In this document: piece after piece, positions 32,161 through 42,158 of the stretch
Layout of the letters: every line of letters starts with the position of its first letter
Numbering within the stretch: the first letter of the stretch is position 1
Assembly: GCA_003116975.1 (NCBI GenBank)
Contig: BGKB01000026.1
Coordinates: 930,001-994,000 of the forward strand
DNA length: 64,000 nucleotides
Source: Aurantiochytrium sp. KH105
Taxonomy: Eukaryota; Sar; Bigyra; Thraustochytrida; Thraustochytriidae
Direction: 5' to 3'
Notes under the pieces: generated by a model
The model's database searches: none
Told to the model about the DNA's origin: nothing
What the model saw: only the letters and a program-made list of their open reading frames with translations
Made by a program: the position numbers and the translations under genes

Positions 32161-32302
32161 GGCCGCGCTGGGCCGGCAATGCGAGGGTCCCGGTCCTTCT
32201 TTCCCGTACCACTGATACTCGCACGTTGGCCGACAAAGTCATTTGCACCGCAGCTCCGGCACTGCACAAATCGCGCCGCAAGTCCACTATCCCCCTTAAA
32301 GC

Positions 32303-32326
32303 CACTTGCGCCGCGGGCCGCAAGTG
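32303..32326. promoter_or_regulatory. Inverted CACTTGCG / CGCAAGTG pair
   Basis: CACTTGCG (32303-32310) and CGCAAGTG (32319-32326) flank an 8-bp GC spacer, about 730 bp upstream of the PFKFB start. A CCTTAA-like core (32293-32298) lies just before it. The core motif is shared with the TPI and DDT/PHD promoters. Confidence 0.4.
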
Positions 32327-32569
32327 CTCTTCGCGGGCAGGGGAGCGCGGCTTTTTTTTTTTTCTTTTTTTTTCCAGCGCCATCATCCATGGCATCTGCA
32401 CTGCAGTGCAGCCGCGACCACCTCCAGAGCGCGCGCATCCCCAGCCCTTCTTCGTCTTCTGCTTCATGATCTTCTCCGCGCAAAGCGTGCCGCCAGCCCC
32501 GGGCCCTCCATCTCCGCCTCGGCCAGCAGCAGCTGCGCTCCATGTGCAGACTACCCTGCGAGTTCTTGT

Positions 32570-32570
32570 G

Positions 32571-32601
<31 letters not shown>
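32570..32601. repeat. (CTTT)n tetranucleotide repeat
   Basis: About seven CTTT units in the PFKFB upstream region. Confidence 0.85.
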
Positions 32602-32835
32602 GTGCTCACCTGCTTGTGCCTTTCGGCCCCCGCTTGCAGTGCCTTTACGCAGTGTAGTCCCTGCTCTAGGCCGAGTAGTACGGAGCAGCTGGAGCGAGCT
32701 CGCTTGAACCAAATTCGAATCCAAGAGCCGCCGCGCACGAGGCAGCGACGCAGCGACGCAGCGACGCCCGCGCGGACGAGCGGCGCGAGCGAGGAGCGGC
32801 GCGGCGCGGACGCGGGAGCGCGCAGCGCGGCGCAG

Positions 32836-32869
32836 CGCAGCCGGCGCAGCCGGCGCAGCCGGCGCAGCC
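32836..32869. repeat. 9-bp GC-rich tandem repeat
   Basis: Consecutive GGCGCAGCC-type units in the PFKFB leader. Confidence 0.7.
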
Positions 32870-33057
32870 CGCGCGGCTCGCTCGCGCAGGCAGCAGCGCC
32901 GGCCGGGCCTGGCCTGGCCTGGCGGGGCCGCGTCGCCGTCCGAGGCCTGGAAGGAAGCAAGGAAGAAAAGCGGCGACGCGACGCGACGCGACGAGGCGGG
33001 GCGAGGCGGGCGCGGAGAGCAGCTCGCCTGGCGGGCGCGGCGGCGCAGCGCGGGAGG

Positions 33058-34521
33058 ATGGAGGTCTCGAACAGCACGACGAGCCTGGTCGGGTACGACC
33101 ACCTGGTCGCCAATGTGGACAACCCAGAACCGCAGGCGGAGATGCCGACCTTGTACAACAATGGCGACAAGTACGTGATCGCGCTGGTGGGCCTGCCGGC
33201 GACGGGCAAGACCTACCTCGCGCGGAGACTGAGCCAATACTTGCAGTTCTTCCACGGGTCGGACACCAAGGTCTTCAACGTGGGCAACTACAGACGCAAG
33301 CTCGTTGGCGCCAAATCGCCGCACACGTTCTTCGACCCTTCCAATGAAGAGTTCGTCAAGCTTCGCGACCAGTGCGCGCAAGAGGCCATGGACGACCTTA
33401 TTAAGTGGCTCGAGGGCTCCGACTTTAGGTCGCGCGTGGCCATCTACGACGCGACGAACACGACGCGTCAGCGGCGTTCCTGGATTTGCGATCAGCTTAA
33501 GACCTCGCTCGAGTCCGTCCACAAGGTCATCTTCGTCGAGAGCGTTATTCGCAACGAGGAGCTTGTCGAAGGAAACGTCCGTGAGACTAAACTGAGCATG
33601 CCCGACTATGAAGGCATGGACCCCGATGAGGCCGTGACCGACTTTATGCAGCGTATCGAACACTACCGATCGGCGTACGAGCCTATTACCGAGGAGAACA
33701 GCGAGGATCGCTCCCTGTCCTGGATCAAAATGATCGATGCCGGCCGTTCCATCTCCATGAACCACATTTCTGGCTTTTTGCCTGGCCGCATCGTCCAGTT
33801 TCTCATGAACCTGCACACAACGCCACGCACCATTTATCTGTCCCGCCACGGGCAATCCCAGTACAATGTTTTGGGCAAGATTGGCGGCGACTCTCAGCTC
33901 AGTGAGAGCGGCGAGCAGTACGCCAAAGAGCTTGCCAAGTTCGTACACACCGAGATTCTCGGCCTTGATGAGGATGGCAACTTTAAGGACCCCGAGAATC
34001 GCGTGGTGCCGCACGCGCGTCTTTTCACGAGCTCACTGCGCCGTACGCAGCTCACTGCGCGCCACATTGTCCACCATAAGTGTGACGATGGGTGGATTGT
34101 GATGCGCCCGCGCATCTGCTCGAGCCTGTCAGAGATTCACGCTGGCGCTTTTGATGGCTTCACCTACAAGGAGATCGAGGAGAAGGCCCCCGAAGAGTTC
34201 AAGCGTCGCTCGGATGACAAGCTTGGCTACCGCTATCCTCGTGGAGAGTCGTACCTTGACGTCATTGCGCGTCTCGACCCGATTATCCATGAGGTCGAGC
34301 GGCAGCGTGACCCAATTCTCATTGTCGGCCACCAAGGCATTCTTCGCATCATTTATGCTTACTTTGTGGGCGACACGCGCGAGAACGCCCCCTTTGTATC
34401 CATTCCGCTCAATACAGTCATCAAGCTCACGCCACGCACCTACAGCTGCGATGTTGAGCGATTTTCACTCAACAAGGGTCACTCTGCTTCCGACGGCGAC
34501 CACGAGCCTCCTTCGCATTGA
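33058..34521 (+). CDS. PFKFB: 6-phosphofructo-2-kinase / fructose-2,6-bisphosphatase
   Basis: This 487-residue bifunctional cytosolic enzyme makes and removes fructose 2,6-bisphosphate, the regulator of glycolysis versus gluconeogenesis. The kinase half (about 35-250) has the Walker A GLPATGKT (about 46-53), NVGNYRRKLVG, and YDATNTTRQRR. The phosphatase half (about 258-470) has the phosphoglycerate-mutase signature YLSRHGQSQYN, whose His near 263 is the phospho-acceptor. It also has SLRRTQLTARH, EIHAGAFDG with the acid/base Glu, and ILIVGHQGILR with the second His. Both active sites look intact. I use the ATG at 33058 because the upstream open frame is GC-rich repeat. With TPI it is the second glycolysis gene here with a nearby CACTTGCG motif. 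Confidence 0.95.
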   Translation: MEVSNSTTSLVGYDHLVANVDNPEPQAEMPTLYNNGDKYVIALVGLPATGKTYLARRLSQYLQFFHGSDTKVFNVGNYRRKLVGAKSPHTFFDPSNEEFVKLRDQCAQEAMDDLIKWLEGSDFRSRVAIYDATNTTRQRRSWICDQLKTSLESVHKVIFVESVIRNEELVEGNVRETKLSMPDYEGMDPDEAVTDFMQRIEHYRSAYEPITEENSEDRSLSWIKMIDAGRSISMNHISGFLPGRIVQFLMNLHTTPRTIYLSRHGQSQYNVLGKIGGDSQLSESGEQYAKELAKFVHTEILGLDEDGNFKDPENRVVPHARLFTSSLRRTQLTARHIVHHKCDDGWIVMRPRICSSLSEIHAGAFDGFTYKEIEEKAPEEFKRRSDDKLGYRYPRGESYLDVIARLDPIIHEVERQRDPILIVGHQGILRIIYAYFVGDTRENAPFVSIPLNTVIKLTPRTYSCDVERFSLNKGHSASDGDHEPPSH

Positions 34522-34861
34522 CTACATCCGTGAGACTGCTGCACTGTCTGGTTTTTCTTTCTACTCGTTCCCTTTTCGAACTAACACCCCGCCCCTTTTT
34601 CTCTTTCACCGCCGGAAAATCCCACGATTGGGTTGTTCGGCAAGGTTCCCAAGTTTGTTGTGAATCCACTTCTCAAGGGCTCCCTGCTACCTCTTGTGAG
34701 CCACGTGTAACGCGCAGCGGCATCTATTTGTTCGTGACAAAGGACAGTTGTCCGTGTGTCGCGGCTGAGAAAAGAGGAAAAAGTGTTGAAAAGAAAGCTC
34801 AGGTTTGGATATATTTTTAGTTATGTGGTCTCCGTTTCTGGTCAGGCAAGCTAGGCGACGC
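34522..34861. other. Convergent 3' region between PFKFB and KRI1
   Basis: 340 bp of moderate GC with no gene, holding both 3' ends. Confidence 0.6.
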
Positions 34862-37252
34862 CTAGTCTTCGCCATCATTTGTCTTCTTGCGCTTCCGACG
34901 CCGCTTCTTTTTGGACTTCTTCTCCTTGCCGTCGTCGTTGTCGTCATCGTCGTTGTCGTTGTCTTTGCGGTCAACGCGACGCGAGTCCTCGTCTTTGGGA
35001 GCTTTATCTTCTGCATCATTACTAGGATCTTCATCACCATCGCCGTCGCCGTCGCCATCGCCTTCGCCCTTGTGCTTCCGCTTGCGTTTGCGCTTCTTGC
35101 TCTTCTTCTTGCTCTTCTTCTCTTCTCCCTCGTCATCTTCGTTATCCTTCTTGTCAAGAGGAACGGCACTCTTGGCCTCGGCGTCATTGTCGAGATTGTC
35201 ATTGCCATCATCAAAGGCTCCATCGGCGGCACTCTCGGCATCGGAGTCTTCAGCCTCTGCACCGAGTTTCTTCGCCTTGCGACGCTCGCGCTTCTTCTTC
35301 TTTTCCTTTCTCTGCGTGAGTCCCGCTTCGCGAGCACGAAGTGCCTCGCGAAAACGACGGCGATGCTTGCCCGTTGCAATCCACTCCTTTTCTACGTATG
35401 GCGCCATGCGCTTGATGGATACAAAGCTGTTGAGAAGATCCTCATCGGCAAAGAGGATTTCCGCAGTCGTGAGACCGTACGAGTTTGGTGTGACCTTGCG
35501 GTATTTGAAGCGGGTCTTGATGTCGCCACCAATGACGTCATCATAGTCCATCTTGTACAGTTCGTCATTGATAACCTTGCCCTTGAGATCGGCCACGGAG
35601 ACGGCCTTACCTCCCGCAGCTAGTGCCTTTTCGCGTTTCTTCTTCCTCTTTCTCTCGGCTTCATCCATCTCCTTCTCTTCCTTAAGGGCAGCCTGTGTCG
35701 ATGGGTCATCTTCTGGTCGCTCCACGATTTTGACGTTGTCATAATCATCATCATCATCATCATCATCACCATCTCCAGTCGCACCACCCGTCTTGGCTCC
35801 GTCATCATCATCGTCGTCTTCATCTTCGTCGCCACCAATATCGCCAAAGAGCTTCTTCTCAGCGTCCACGTCGCCTGTGGCCTCGAAACCCTCGTCCTCT
35901 TCATCGTAATAGGCGTCGTTAAACATTGCCGCCATCTTGCGATCGAATTCTTCGGGATCAAAATCGCCATCAAGATCTTCGGGCTTAAGAACCAGCTTAG
36001 CATCGCCAGAAAGCCCAGCCATCTCGATGGACTTCTCGAGACGCTTTTCTAATTCCTTTCGCTTGAGGTTCTTCAAGCGACGAAGCTCTTCCTTGCGACG
36101 TTCCTTTTCTTCTTGCTTGCGCTGGCGCTTGGCGTCACGTTGACGCTTCCGTGAGCTCTCCTTGCGACGCACCGAAGAATGTGGGTCAAAGGTAGTTTCC
36201 ATGAGGTCAGTACTGCCAGGCTCCTCGTGGCGAAAGTTGTACTTGGCTTCGAAGCGATCGGCAGCCTCGAGGGCTTCCTCGTCTTCTTCGTCGTCGTCAT
36301 CCTCGCCCCCTTCACCTTCGTCTGCGCCCTTCCCGTTAGCTGCATCGGCAAATGCAGCACCGCTTCCATCCTGGTCTGCCCAGGTCTGGTTGAGGAAGAA
36401 GCTTCGCAAGAAGGCCTCGTCCTTGTCCTTTGCTGGCTCTTTAAAGAATGTCTCGAGCAAATCAACGTCTTCCTTGCGCGCTTTGCGCATGCGTGGGTCG
36501 CGCTTGGCCAAGGTAGACATGTAACGCTTGAAGTTATCCTCTTCAGCCTCAAGTTCCTCCTTGGTCTTTTCCTTTTTGCGCAACACGTCAGCATCTTCAT
36601 CGTCATCAGAATCCGACTCGTCCGCGGCAGACAAACCGCGAGAAGCTTGCGCCTTGAACGCGTCCTTGAGTCGTCTCTGCTCGGCATTGTATGTGGGCAC
36701 CGCCTCGGTGTCCATGGTATGAGCTTTATCCTCGGTGTCCGAGTCCTCGAAAACTTGTGAGGCGTCGCCATTCTCGGTCTGCTTCAGGACTTGTTGGCGC
36801 ACGAGATCTTTGTAGCGCAAGCCCTTTTCCTTTTTGTCCTCTTTCTTCTTTTTGGACTTGGAAGCCTTCGCTTTCATCTCGTCGTCCTCCTCCTTTTCAT
36901 CATCATCATCGTTGTCATCGTCGTCACTATCATCATCACTGCTCTTTTGCTCGGCGCTATCCTTCTCGAAGGGGTTAAATTTTTCGTCGTAAATGCGCTT
37001 GTCCTTGTTGTGAATCATCGAGATGGTTTTCATGATGTCAAAGTCGAGCTTGGGCGTGAGGGCGTGGGCGTGCTCGTCCTCGGACTCATCGTCGTCATCC
37101 GAGTCCGAGTCTGCATCTTTATTCAACAGGCCCGAGCGCTCAGCGCGCAGAAGATCAGCCTTGCGATTTTTCTCCTCGAACTCCTTGGCGAACCGCTTGT
37201 TCACCTTGAGCTGGAGCTCCTCGCCGTCGCTGTCGCTGGCGCTCTCGTCCAT
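34862..37252 (-). CDS. KRI1: Ribosome-biogenesis protein KRI1
   Basis: This 796-residue nucleolar protein belongs to the Kri1 family, which works with Krr1 in 40S subunit assembly in yeast. The N-terminus is typical: NKRFAKEFEEKNRKADLL, then acidic repeats and a TPKLDFDIMKTISMIHNKDKR-like block in which RIYDE follows. Long Asp/Glu and Lys/Arg runs follow, with KDLVRQQVL near residue 145. The conserved C-terminal region (about 560-650) reads YKMDYDDVIGGDIKTRFKYR and LTTAEILFADEDLLNSFVS. The tail is a strongly basic Lys/Arg tract alternating with acidic repeats, as expected of a nucleolar protein. The ATG at 37252 starts the homology directly. Intronless, and longer than most homologues because of acidic insertions. 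Confidence 0.92.
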   Translation of the reverse strand: MDESASDSDGEELQLKVNKRFAKEFEEKNRKADLLRAERSGLLNKDADSDSDDDDESEDEHAHALTPKLDFDIMKTISMIHNKDKRIYDEKFNPFEKDSAEQKSSDDDSDDDDNDDDDEKEEDDEMKAKASKSKKKKEDKKEKGLRYKDLVRQQVLKQTENGDASQVFEDSDTEDKAHTMDTEAVPTYNAEQRRLKDAFKAQASRGLSAADESDSDDDEDADVLRKKEKTKEELEAEEDNFKRYMSTLAKRDPRMRKARKEDVDLLETFFKEPAKDKDEAFLRSFFLNQTWADQDGSGAAFADAANGKGADEGEGGEDDDDEEDEEALEAADRFEAKYNFRHEEPGSTDLMETTFDPHSSVRRKESSRKRQRDAKRQRKQEEKERRKEELRRLKNLKRKELEKRLEKSIEMAGLSGDAKLVLKPEDLDGDFDPEEFDRKMAAMFNDAYYDEEDEGFEATGDVDAEKKLFGDIGGDEDEDDDDDDGAKTGGATGDGDDDDDDDDYDNVKIVERPEDDPSTQAALKEEKEMDEAERKRKKKREKALAAGGKAVSVADLKGKVINDELYKMDYDDVIGGDIKTRFKYRKVTPNSYGLTTAEILFADEDLLNSFVSIKRMAPYVEKEWIATGKHRRRFREALRAREAGLTQRKEKKKKRERRKAKKLGAEAEDSDAESAADGAFDDGNDNLDNDAEAKSAVPLDKKDNEDDEGEEKKSKKKSKKRKRKRKHKGEGDGDGDGDGDEDPSNDAEDKAPKDEDSRRVDRKDNDNDDDDNDDGKEKKSKKKRRRKRKKTNDGED

Positions 37253-38482
37253 GGTGGCCGCTGCTCGACGCCCACCCCAGGGAGCCCCACTGCCCGCCGC
37301 TCACCCGGAGGGCGAAGGCGCAGGCAAGCCAGAGGTCGCGCTGCCCGCGTCGCGCCGCGCCGCGCCGCGCCGCGCCGCGCCGCGCCGCTTTGCCTCGAGC
37401 CGCGCGCGAGAAGCGCCGCGCCGATCGCGAATTATTGGGCCCAGAACCGCGCGGAATCGAGGCGAGCAGGCGGCCAAGCAGGGCCAGAACGTGTGGCTCC
37501 GGCGACGGCACCTCGCGCTCAAGCCGAGGCGGCAAACCCGCAAGCGGCGGGCCGGGCGAGGCCAGGCGGGCCGGGCGAGGTGAGTGGACGCGCGAGAGCG
37601 AGCGAGAGCGAGCGAGGGCGCCGAGGAGAGGCGGACGGACTTCTTTCTCCTCGCGCACGCTCTTGCATGGTGGCGAGAGGGCGGAGGGTGGACGCACGCG
37701 GCGAGGGGCCGGATCCGAGGACGATACTATGCAACATGATGCTGCGCGACGCGCTGGTGATGCAGTGCTTACCGTGGGCGTGCATTGGAGATTAATATTC
37801 GGAGGATTCTGGCTGGAGAGCTCCTGATGTTCTGGCTGCTGGGTCTCATGGGCCACGTTCCTTGTTTCAGATGAGGTCGAGGACGCGAGTCAGGGCACGA
37901 CCGCGATTGCTGAGCTGCTTCAGGTGTCCTTCGAGAGAGTCAAGAGAGAGGAGATGCCTTTGCGCTGGCAAATGCCGAACTCGAAAACTGACAGCAACTT
38001 GCAAACGAGCAGACTTTTTTATCGTTTCATCATGACTTTGGTTCTCAGGTAACATGTTTGTGTTTTCAATCAAAAGCCTGGACTTTCAGGTCCTAGTTTG
38101 ACGAAGAAATGCAGCTGCTGAGGTTTCTGTAAATGTAAACTTGTAAATATTCATTCGAGATCTGATTTATCTTGGTCAAGAGGTGAAATTTAGTTCTTGG
38201 GCATCTAGCAGCCTGTGATCTGCGAGTTAAGCCTTGGAAAACGAAGCACCAAAGCATAAAAGTTAAGTGCACTTTTGAATCTTTTCGTTCGACTTATACT
38301 GTCGCGCGAAGGAGATGCTAGACAGTAACAGCAAGTAATCGTTGAAAGACACAAAATTAGACACTACAGTTTAGCTTGCGAGACAGTTGCAAGCGTTCAT
38401 ATTCAGACTAGATGTGACCTTTGGAGAAAGACACCCGGCACATCAACAATCTCGCCGAATACGCGTCGGACAGCATTTTGAC
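37253..38482. other. KRI1 promoter, then AT-richer intergenic DNA
   Basis: 37253-37800 is GC-rich, with a CGCCG-type pentamer repeat at 37351-37388. 37800-38482 is AT-richer and carries the 3' flank of SLC34 copy A. No gene was recognised; open frames are repeat translations or short. Confidence 0.55.
37351..37388. repeat. (GCGCC)n pentanucleotide repeat
   Basis: About seven units, roughly 100 bp upstream of the KRI1 start. Confidence 0.85.
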
Positions 38483-40150
38483 TTAGGCAGACGGGGTGAT
38501 CTTGCCCTCATCCGTCTCGTCACGGCCGAACTTCTCGCCGAGGAACTCGCGACCGCCCTTGCGCCAGTACCAGTAGAAGATGCCGATGTGGGCGATGAGG
38601 AAGAAGAGAAGACCAATGACGCCACCAGCGAGGCCACCGCCACCCATGGTGATGCCGATGCTCACACCCAGGAAGAAGCCAGGGTACACGAGGAAGAGCA
38701 TGAAGATGTAAAAGATGGGAAAGGCCTTGAAGAGAGCAGCGAGGTCACCAAGACGGCGAGCGGCGCCAACGGGAATCTGGCGGACCTTGGGAATCGGGTA
38801 GAACATGATCACACCAAAGACGTTGAAGAGCACGTGGGCCATGGCGAGCTGGAAGCCATCGGCGCTGTCACCAACGAGCGAGGCCAGCACGCCAGTGAGA
38901 GTCGTTCCAATGTTAGCTCCGAGCGTGAGCGGGAGCATGCCCTCGAGAGTGAGCGTGCCCATAGCGACGAGCGGGGTGAGAGTCGAGGTGGTGATCGATG
39001 ACGACTGCACAAAGACGGTGATGCCGCAGCCAACAAGGATGGCGAGGTAGCCGTTCATGTTGAGTGCCTTCTGGAGGATCTCCTCGGCCGTACCGCGAAC
39101 AGCAATGCCAAGAAGCTTGACCATGGCGAGGAGAGAGACAATGAGCATGACGAGAGAGAGAAGAAGAGTCACCCAGCCGGCAGACGTCTGCATGCCAGCA
39201 TCGTAGAACACACCAGCCTTGTTGAGCTTGTAGCTGTCAAAGTGCTCCTGAGCGGCCGTGAGGATAGTCGAGTTCACGCCGATCACATCCGTACCACTGT
39301 CGTACGTGCAGTACTCGAACTTGGCCTTGGCCTTCTTGGAAGCCGTGACAGTCTCGTTGGTCTCATCGTCAATCCAGGTGTCACCGCAGTTGGTCTCGAA
39401 GACAGCAAGGCCGCTCTTAGCGCAACGCTTCTGCGAGAACTTGTGCGCGTGGCACTCCATGGCACCTTCGTCCTCGTAGCAGAGGAAGTCCTGGCAGAGC
39501 TCGAGCGACGGGCGGCCGTACGCAAAGTCCTTGATGACGTCCTTGTCGACGGAGATGATGCGCTTCGAGATCTCGGCAGTGATGACCTTGAGGGGGCCCT
39601 CCCACTTCTCGCAGTTGTCACCGGTGCAAGCGGTAAAGCTCTTGGCGATAGCCTCAGTGATGAGGAAGAGGATGCCACCGTTGCCGCCGTTGATAGCGGA
39701 AGAGATGGCCTCGACAGGCAGCCAGAAGCACACGTTCATGTAGTTGAACATGTCGTGGACGGTGGCGCCGGAAAAGCCGCGGCGGTACTGCTCCTTGTCG
39801 CCGACAAAGCCGAGCGACACAATGGTGTTGGTCACCGAGGTACCGATGTTGGCGCCGAAGACCATGGGGATACCGGTGGAGACTTCGAGGACACCAGCGC
39901 CAGCAGCGGCGACGATGATGGAGGTGGTGGTGGACGAAGACTGGACGAGGACGGTGGCGAGGATACCGACCATGAGGCCGGCGATCGGGTTGGAGACGGC
40001 GCTGAAGAGCGTACCGGCGGAGTCACCGGCGATGACCTTGAAGCCATCGCCGAGAAGGGCGAGGCCGACGAGGAACCAGTAGAGAAAGAAGAGCACGCCG
40101 ACAAAGAGGCCAAAGCCCTTGGCGACGCCCTGGGGCGTAACGTTGGCCAT
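38483..40150 (-). CDS. Type II sodium/phosphate cotransporter (SLC34-like), copy A
   Basis: A 555-residue plasma-membrane-type transporter coupling Na+ to inorganic phosphate uptake. The family's inverted-repeat core is plain: QSSSTTTS at 70-77 followed by GANIGTSVTNT, and a second QSSSITTSTLTPLVAMG near 385 followed by LGANIGTTLTG. About eight to ten hydrophobic helices are present. A large Cys-containing loop (about residues 180-310, several Cys, WIDDETNE) separates the repeats, as in SLC34 proteins. The tail is short and charged. The ATG at 40150 is in the middle of a near-identical 5' block shared with copy B. CACGTG at 40191-40196 and 40406-40411 lies upstream; in yeast this core binds the phosphate regulator Pho4, so phosphate control is a guess. 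Confidence 0.93.
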   Translation of the reverse strand: MANVTPQGVAKGFGLFVGVLFFLYWFLVGLALLGDGFKVIAGDSAGTLFSAVSNPIAGLMVGILATVLVQSSSTTTSIIVAAAGAGVLEVSTGIPMVFGANIGTSVTNTIVSLGFVGDKEQYRRGFSGATVHDMFNYMNVCFWLPVEAISSAINGGNGGILFLITEAIAKSFTACTGDNCEKWEGPLKVITAEISKRIISVDKDVIKDFAYGRPSLELCQDFLCYEDEGAMECHAHKFSQKRCAKSGLAVFETNCGDTWIDDETNETVTASKKAKAKFEYCTYDSGTDVIGVNSTILTAAQEHFDSYKLNKAGVFYDAGMQTSAGWVTLLLSLVMLIVSLLAMVKLLGIAVRGTAEEILQKALNMNGYLAILVGCGITVFVQSSSITTSTLTPLVAMGTLTLEGMLPLTLGANIGTTLTGVLASLVGDSADGFQLAMAHVLFNVFGVIMFYPIPKVRQIPVGAARRLGDLAALFKAFPIFYIFMLFLVYPGFFLGVSIGITMGGGGLAGGVIGLLFFLIAHIGIFYWYWRKGGREFLGEKFGRDETDEGKITPSA

Positions 40151-42158
40151 GATGCTAGGTTGCTTTCCGCTGAGCTGGGCTGCTGTTGCTCACGTGCTTG
40201 CTTGCTTGCTTTGAGGTTTGGGGTTTTGGTTTTGCTTCGGATGTTTCGGGTCTGCTCGAGGCTGGTCATCGGTCGCTGCCGTGCCGCCGCCGCTGCTGCT
40301 GCACTCGACGTCTCGGTAATGAGTGGCCGTAAGCCGCGACCGGGCCTCGTGTCATATACATTCCTTTTTGGGATCCTTTCGCATCTTCTAGTGTGCTCGA
40401 CGGTGCACGTGGTAGCGATCGGAGCTCGCGCGAGTGCACCGATTCACCTGATTGCGGTGCTTCATTGTGCAGGCTCTGAAACTTGGGCCTTTGCAACTGG
40501 GAGACGATTCGACACTGATTTCATCGGCCAGGGGCAGAGCAGTCCACAGCCAGTGAGAAAGAGGAGCCGACCATCAACTCTCTTGAAACCTCTGCGAGCA
40601 TTCTACGCCACTCATTCCTCGACGTGCGCCACCAATGGACAGAGCGTCAAGAGGCTCTTCGCGCGGCAGGCCACTGCTACCGGCCGCAAACAGGAAAGGC
40701 TGCATGCAGCCTGGTTGGCGTCGATTAAATAGTAACTAATTTTTCGGAATTCTGGTACTTGCAGAGGCTTTTCCGGGAGATGAGTGGCCCTCGCCCAGGC
40801 GAGACAAGGCGAGGCGGGACAATAAATACGCCATAGCAATAGCATGTGCCTCTGTCAGTGTCGCGGGCGGCCATCCGCCGACCACGCAATTCTTCTTGCT
40901 CGTCTAATTCCCCTGCTTCGACTCTCCCTACCGCACGTGCAAGACGAGGCAGCGTGACAGACCGCGCCACGCCTTGCACCCGAGAACGAACCTCCCTTCC
41001 TCCCCCTCCGAGCCGCTCGGCCACGCAGGCCCCGGCGAGGCGCGCATCATGTTGCGTCCGCCGCCGCCATCGTCCCCACCCGTGCCTTGTGCACGCGCTG
41101 CTGCCGCCGCCAGTTAGGTTGCGGAGCGCCTGCTTCCAACAGCGCGCACTTCGAATCTTCTCCACACTTGGCGTTCAAACAAAGAAGCAAGCCACTGCTA
41201 CGGCCAATATCAAGCGGTGAGGACGCGGCGGCGGACGCGGCGGCGGACGCGGAGGCCGTCGTGCCAATCTGCGGACGGGGAAAAGGGCCCTTTGCCGCCG
41301 TCGCTCCGTGCGGCGATCTCCATCATTCCTCGTGTGTTCGGGCAATTTCATCTGCGAGGCTGCCTACCCGGACGGAGGTTGTCCGTCTGCCTTTGCTCTG
41401 CTTGCCAGAGCTGTGGCTGCTCGCCGTGGCTGCTCGCCGGCCAACTGGAAAGCTAGAAAGCTAGAGAGCTGGTTGGCGACGCAACTCTGGCATTGTATTT
41501 TCCCGCTCTCGCTGAGCGCGAAGTACCAGCTTGTGTACCATAAGTTCGCGCCGCAACCGCAACCGCGTGTGCTCCGCCACTGCCGCGAAAGACTGCGAAA
41601 TATGAAGCAGACGGATTCGTCTGCGCACTTGCACATTGACGTTGAATCTCTCCAGCGCGGGACAACGCGTCTTTGTGCAAGGTTGCAATTGGAGAGAACG
41701 AGACGTGCCTCGAACTTCGAAAAACTGACGGATACAAGCCGCGCCGCACGCACGCACGCTCGTTGATGCGTCCAAGCACGCAGGCTCTTTTGTCCTGTTG
41801 CACAAACCACAGCTCGACGAGCTAGCTTGCTCAATTACAGCGACCTTGTCAACACGGAATGGAATGCAACACCCTTTTGAAACGAATGGCCATGGCTTTG
41901 GAGTAGATTCGCAGGTGCAGGCTCGTGTGCAGCGCAATTGCAGGAGTAGTGCGCAGTGGTAATGTGAGGCCGGAGTGAACAGCAGCCATTCAAAACGAAT
42001 CTAGCCCCTGGCCTCAACTGGTACGTCACCACCGCATGGTTTGCGCGTGTTCCAGGCCAAGGCCTGACAGATGAGAATGAGAGAGAGTGTGCAAGAGAAT
42101 AAGCTTAACATCCAAGTCAGTCTTTTGATGGCTTTCGTTCCACGGTTTTCTTTAGCTA
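40151..42158. other. SLC34 copy A promoter and intergenic DNA
   Basis: About 2 kb with no recognised gene. The first ~110 bp resembles the 5' flank of SLC34 copy B, including a CTTG-type run near 40196-40210. The rest has short open frames without domains and a GGACGCGGC repeat at about 41220-41255. Confidence 0.5.

Larger units (their letters stand above)
31837..33057. promoter_or_regulatory. Divergent promoter between DUF924-TilS and PFKFB
   Basis: This 1.2 kb GC-rich block holds a GGTCTC/GGTCTT hexamer repeat (about 32109-32160), an inverted CACTTGCG pair (32303-32326), a pyrimidine tract (about 32350-32375), a (CTTT)n run and a GGCGCAGCC-type repeat. No gene is seen. Confidence 0.5.

Noticed and set aside
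32690-32725. TTCGAATCC resembling a tRNA T-arm
   Set aside because: No matching acceptor stem, D-arm or anticodon arm could be folded around it.
38160-38230. Segment with GAGGTGAAATT resembling a small-subunit rRNA piece
   Set aside because: Only about ten bases match, with no extended homology, so it is chance.
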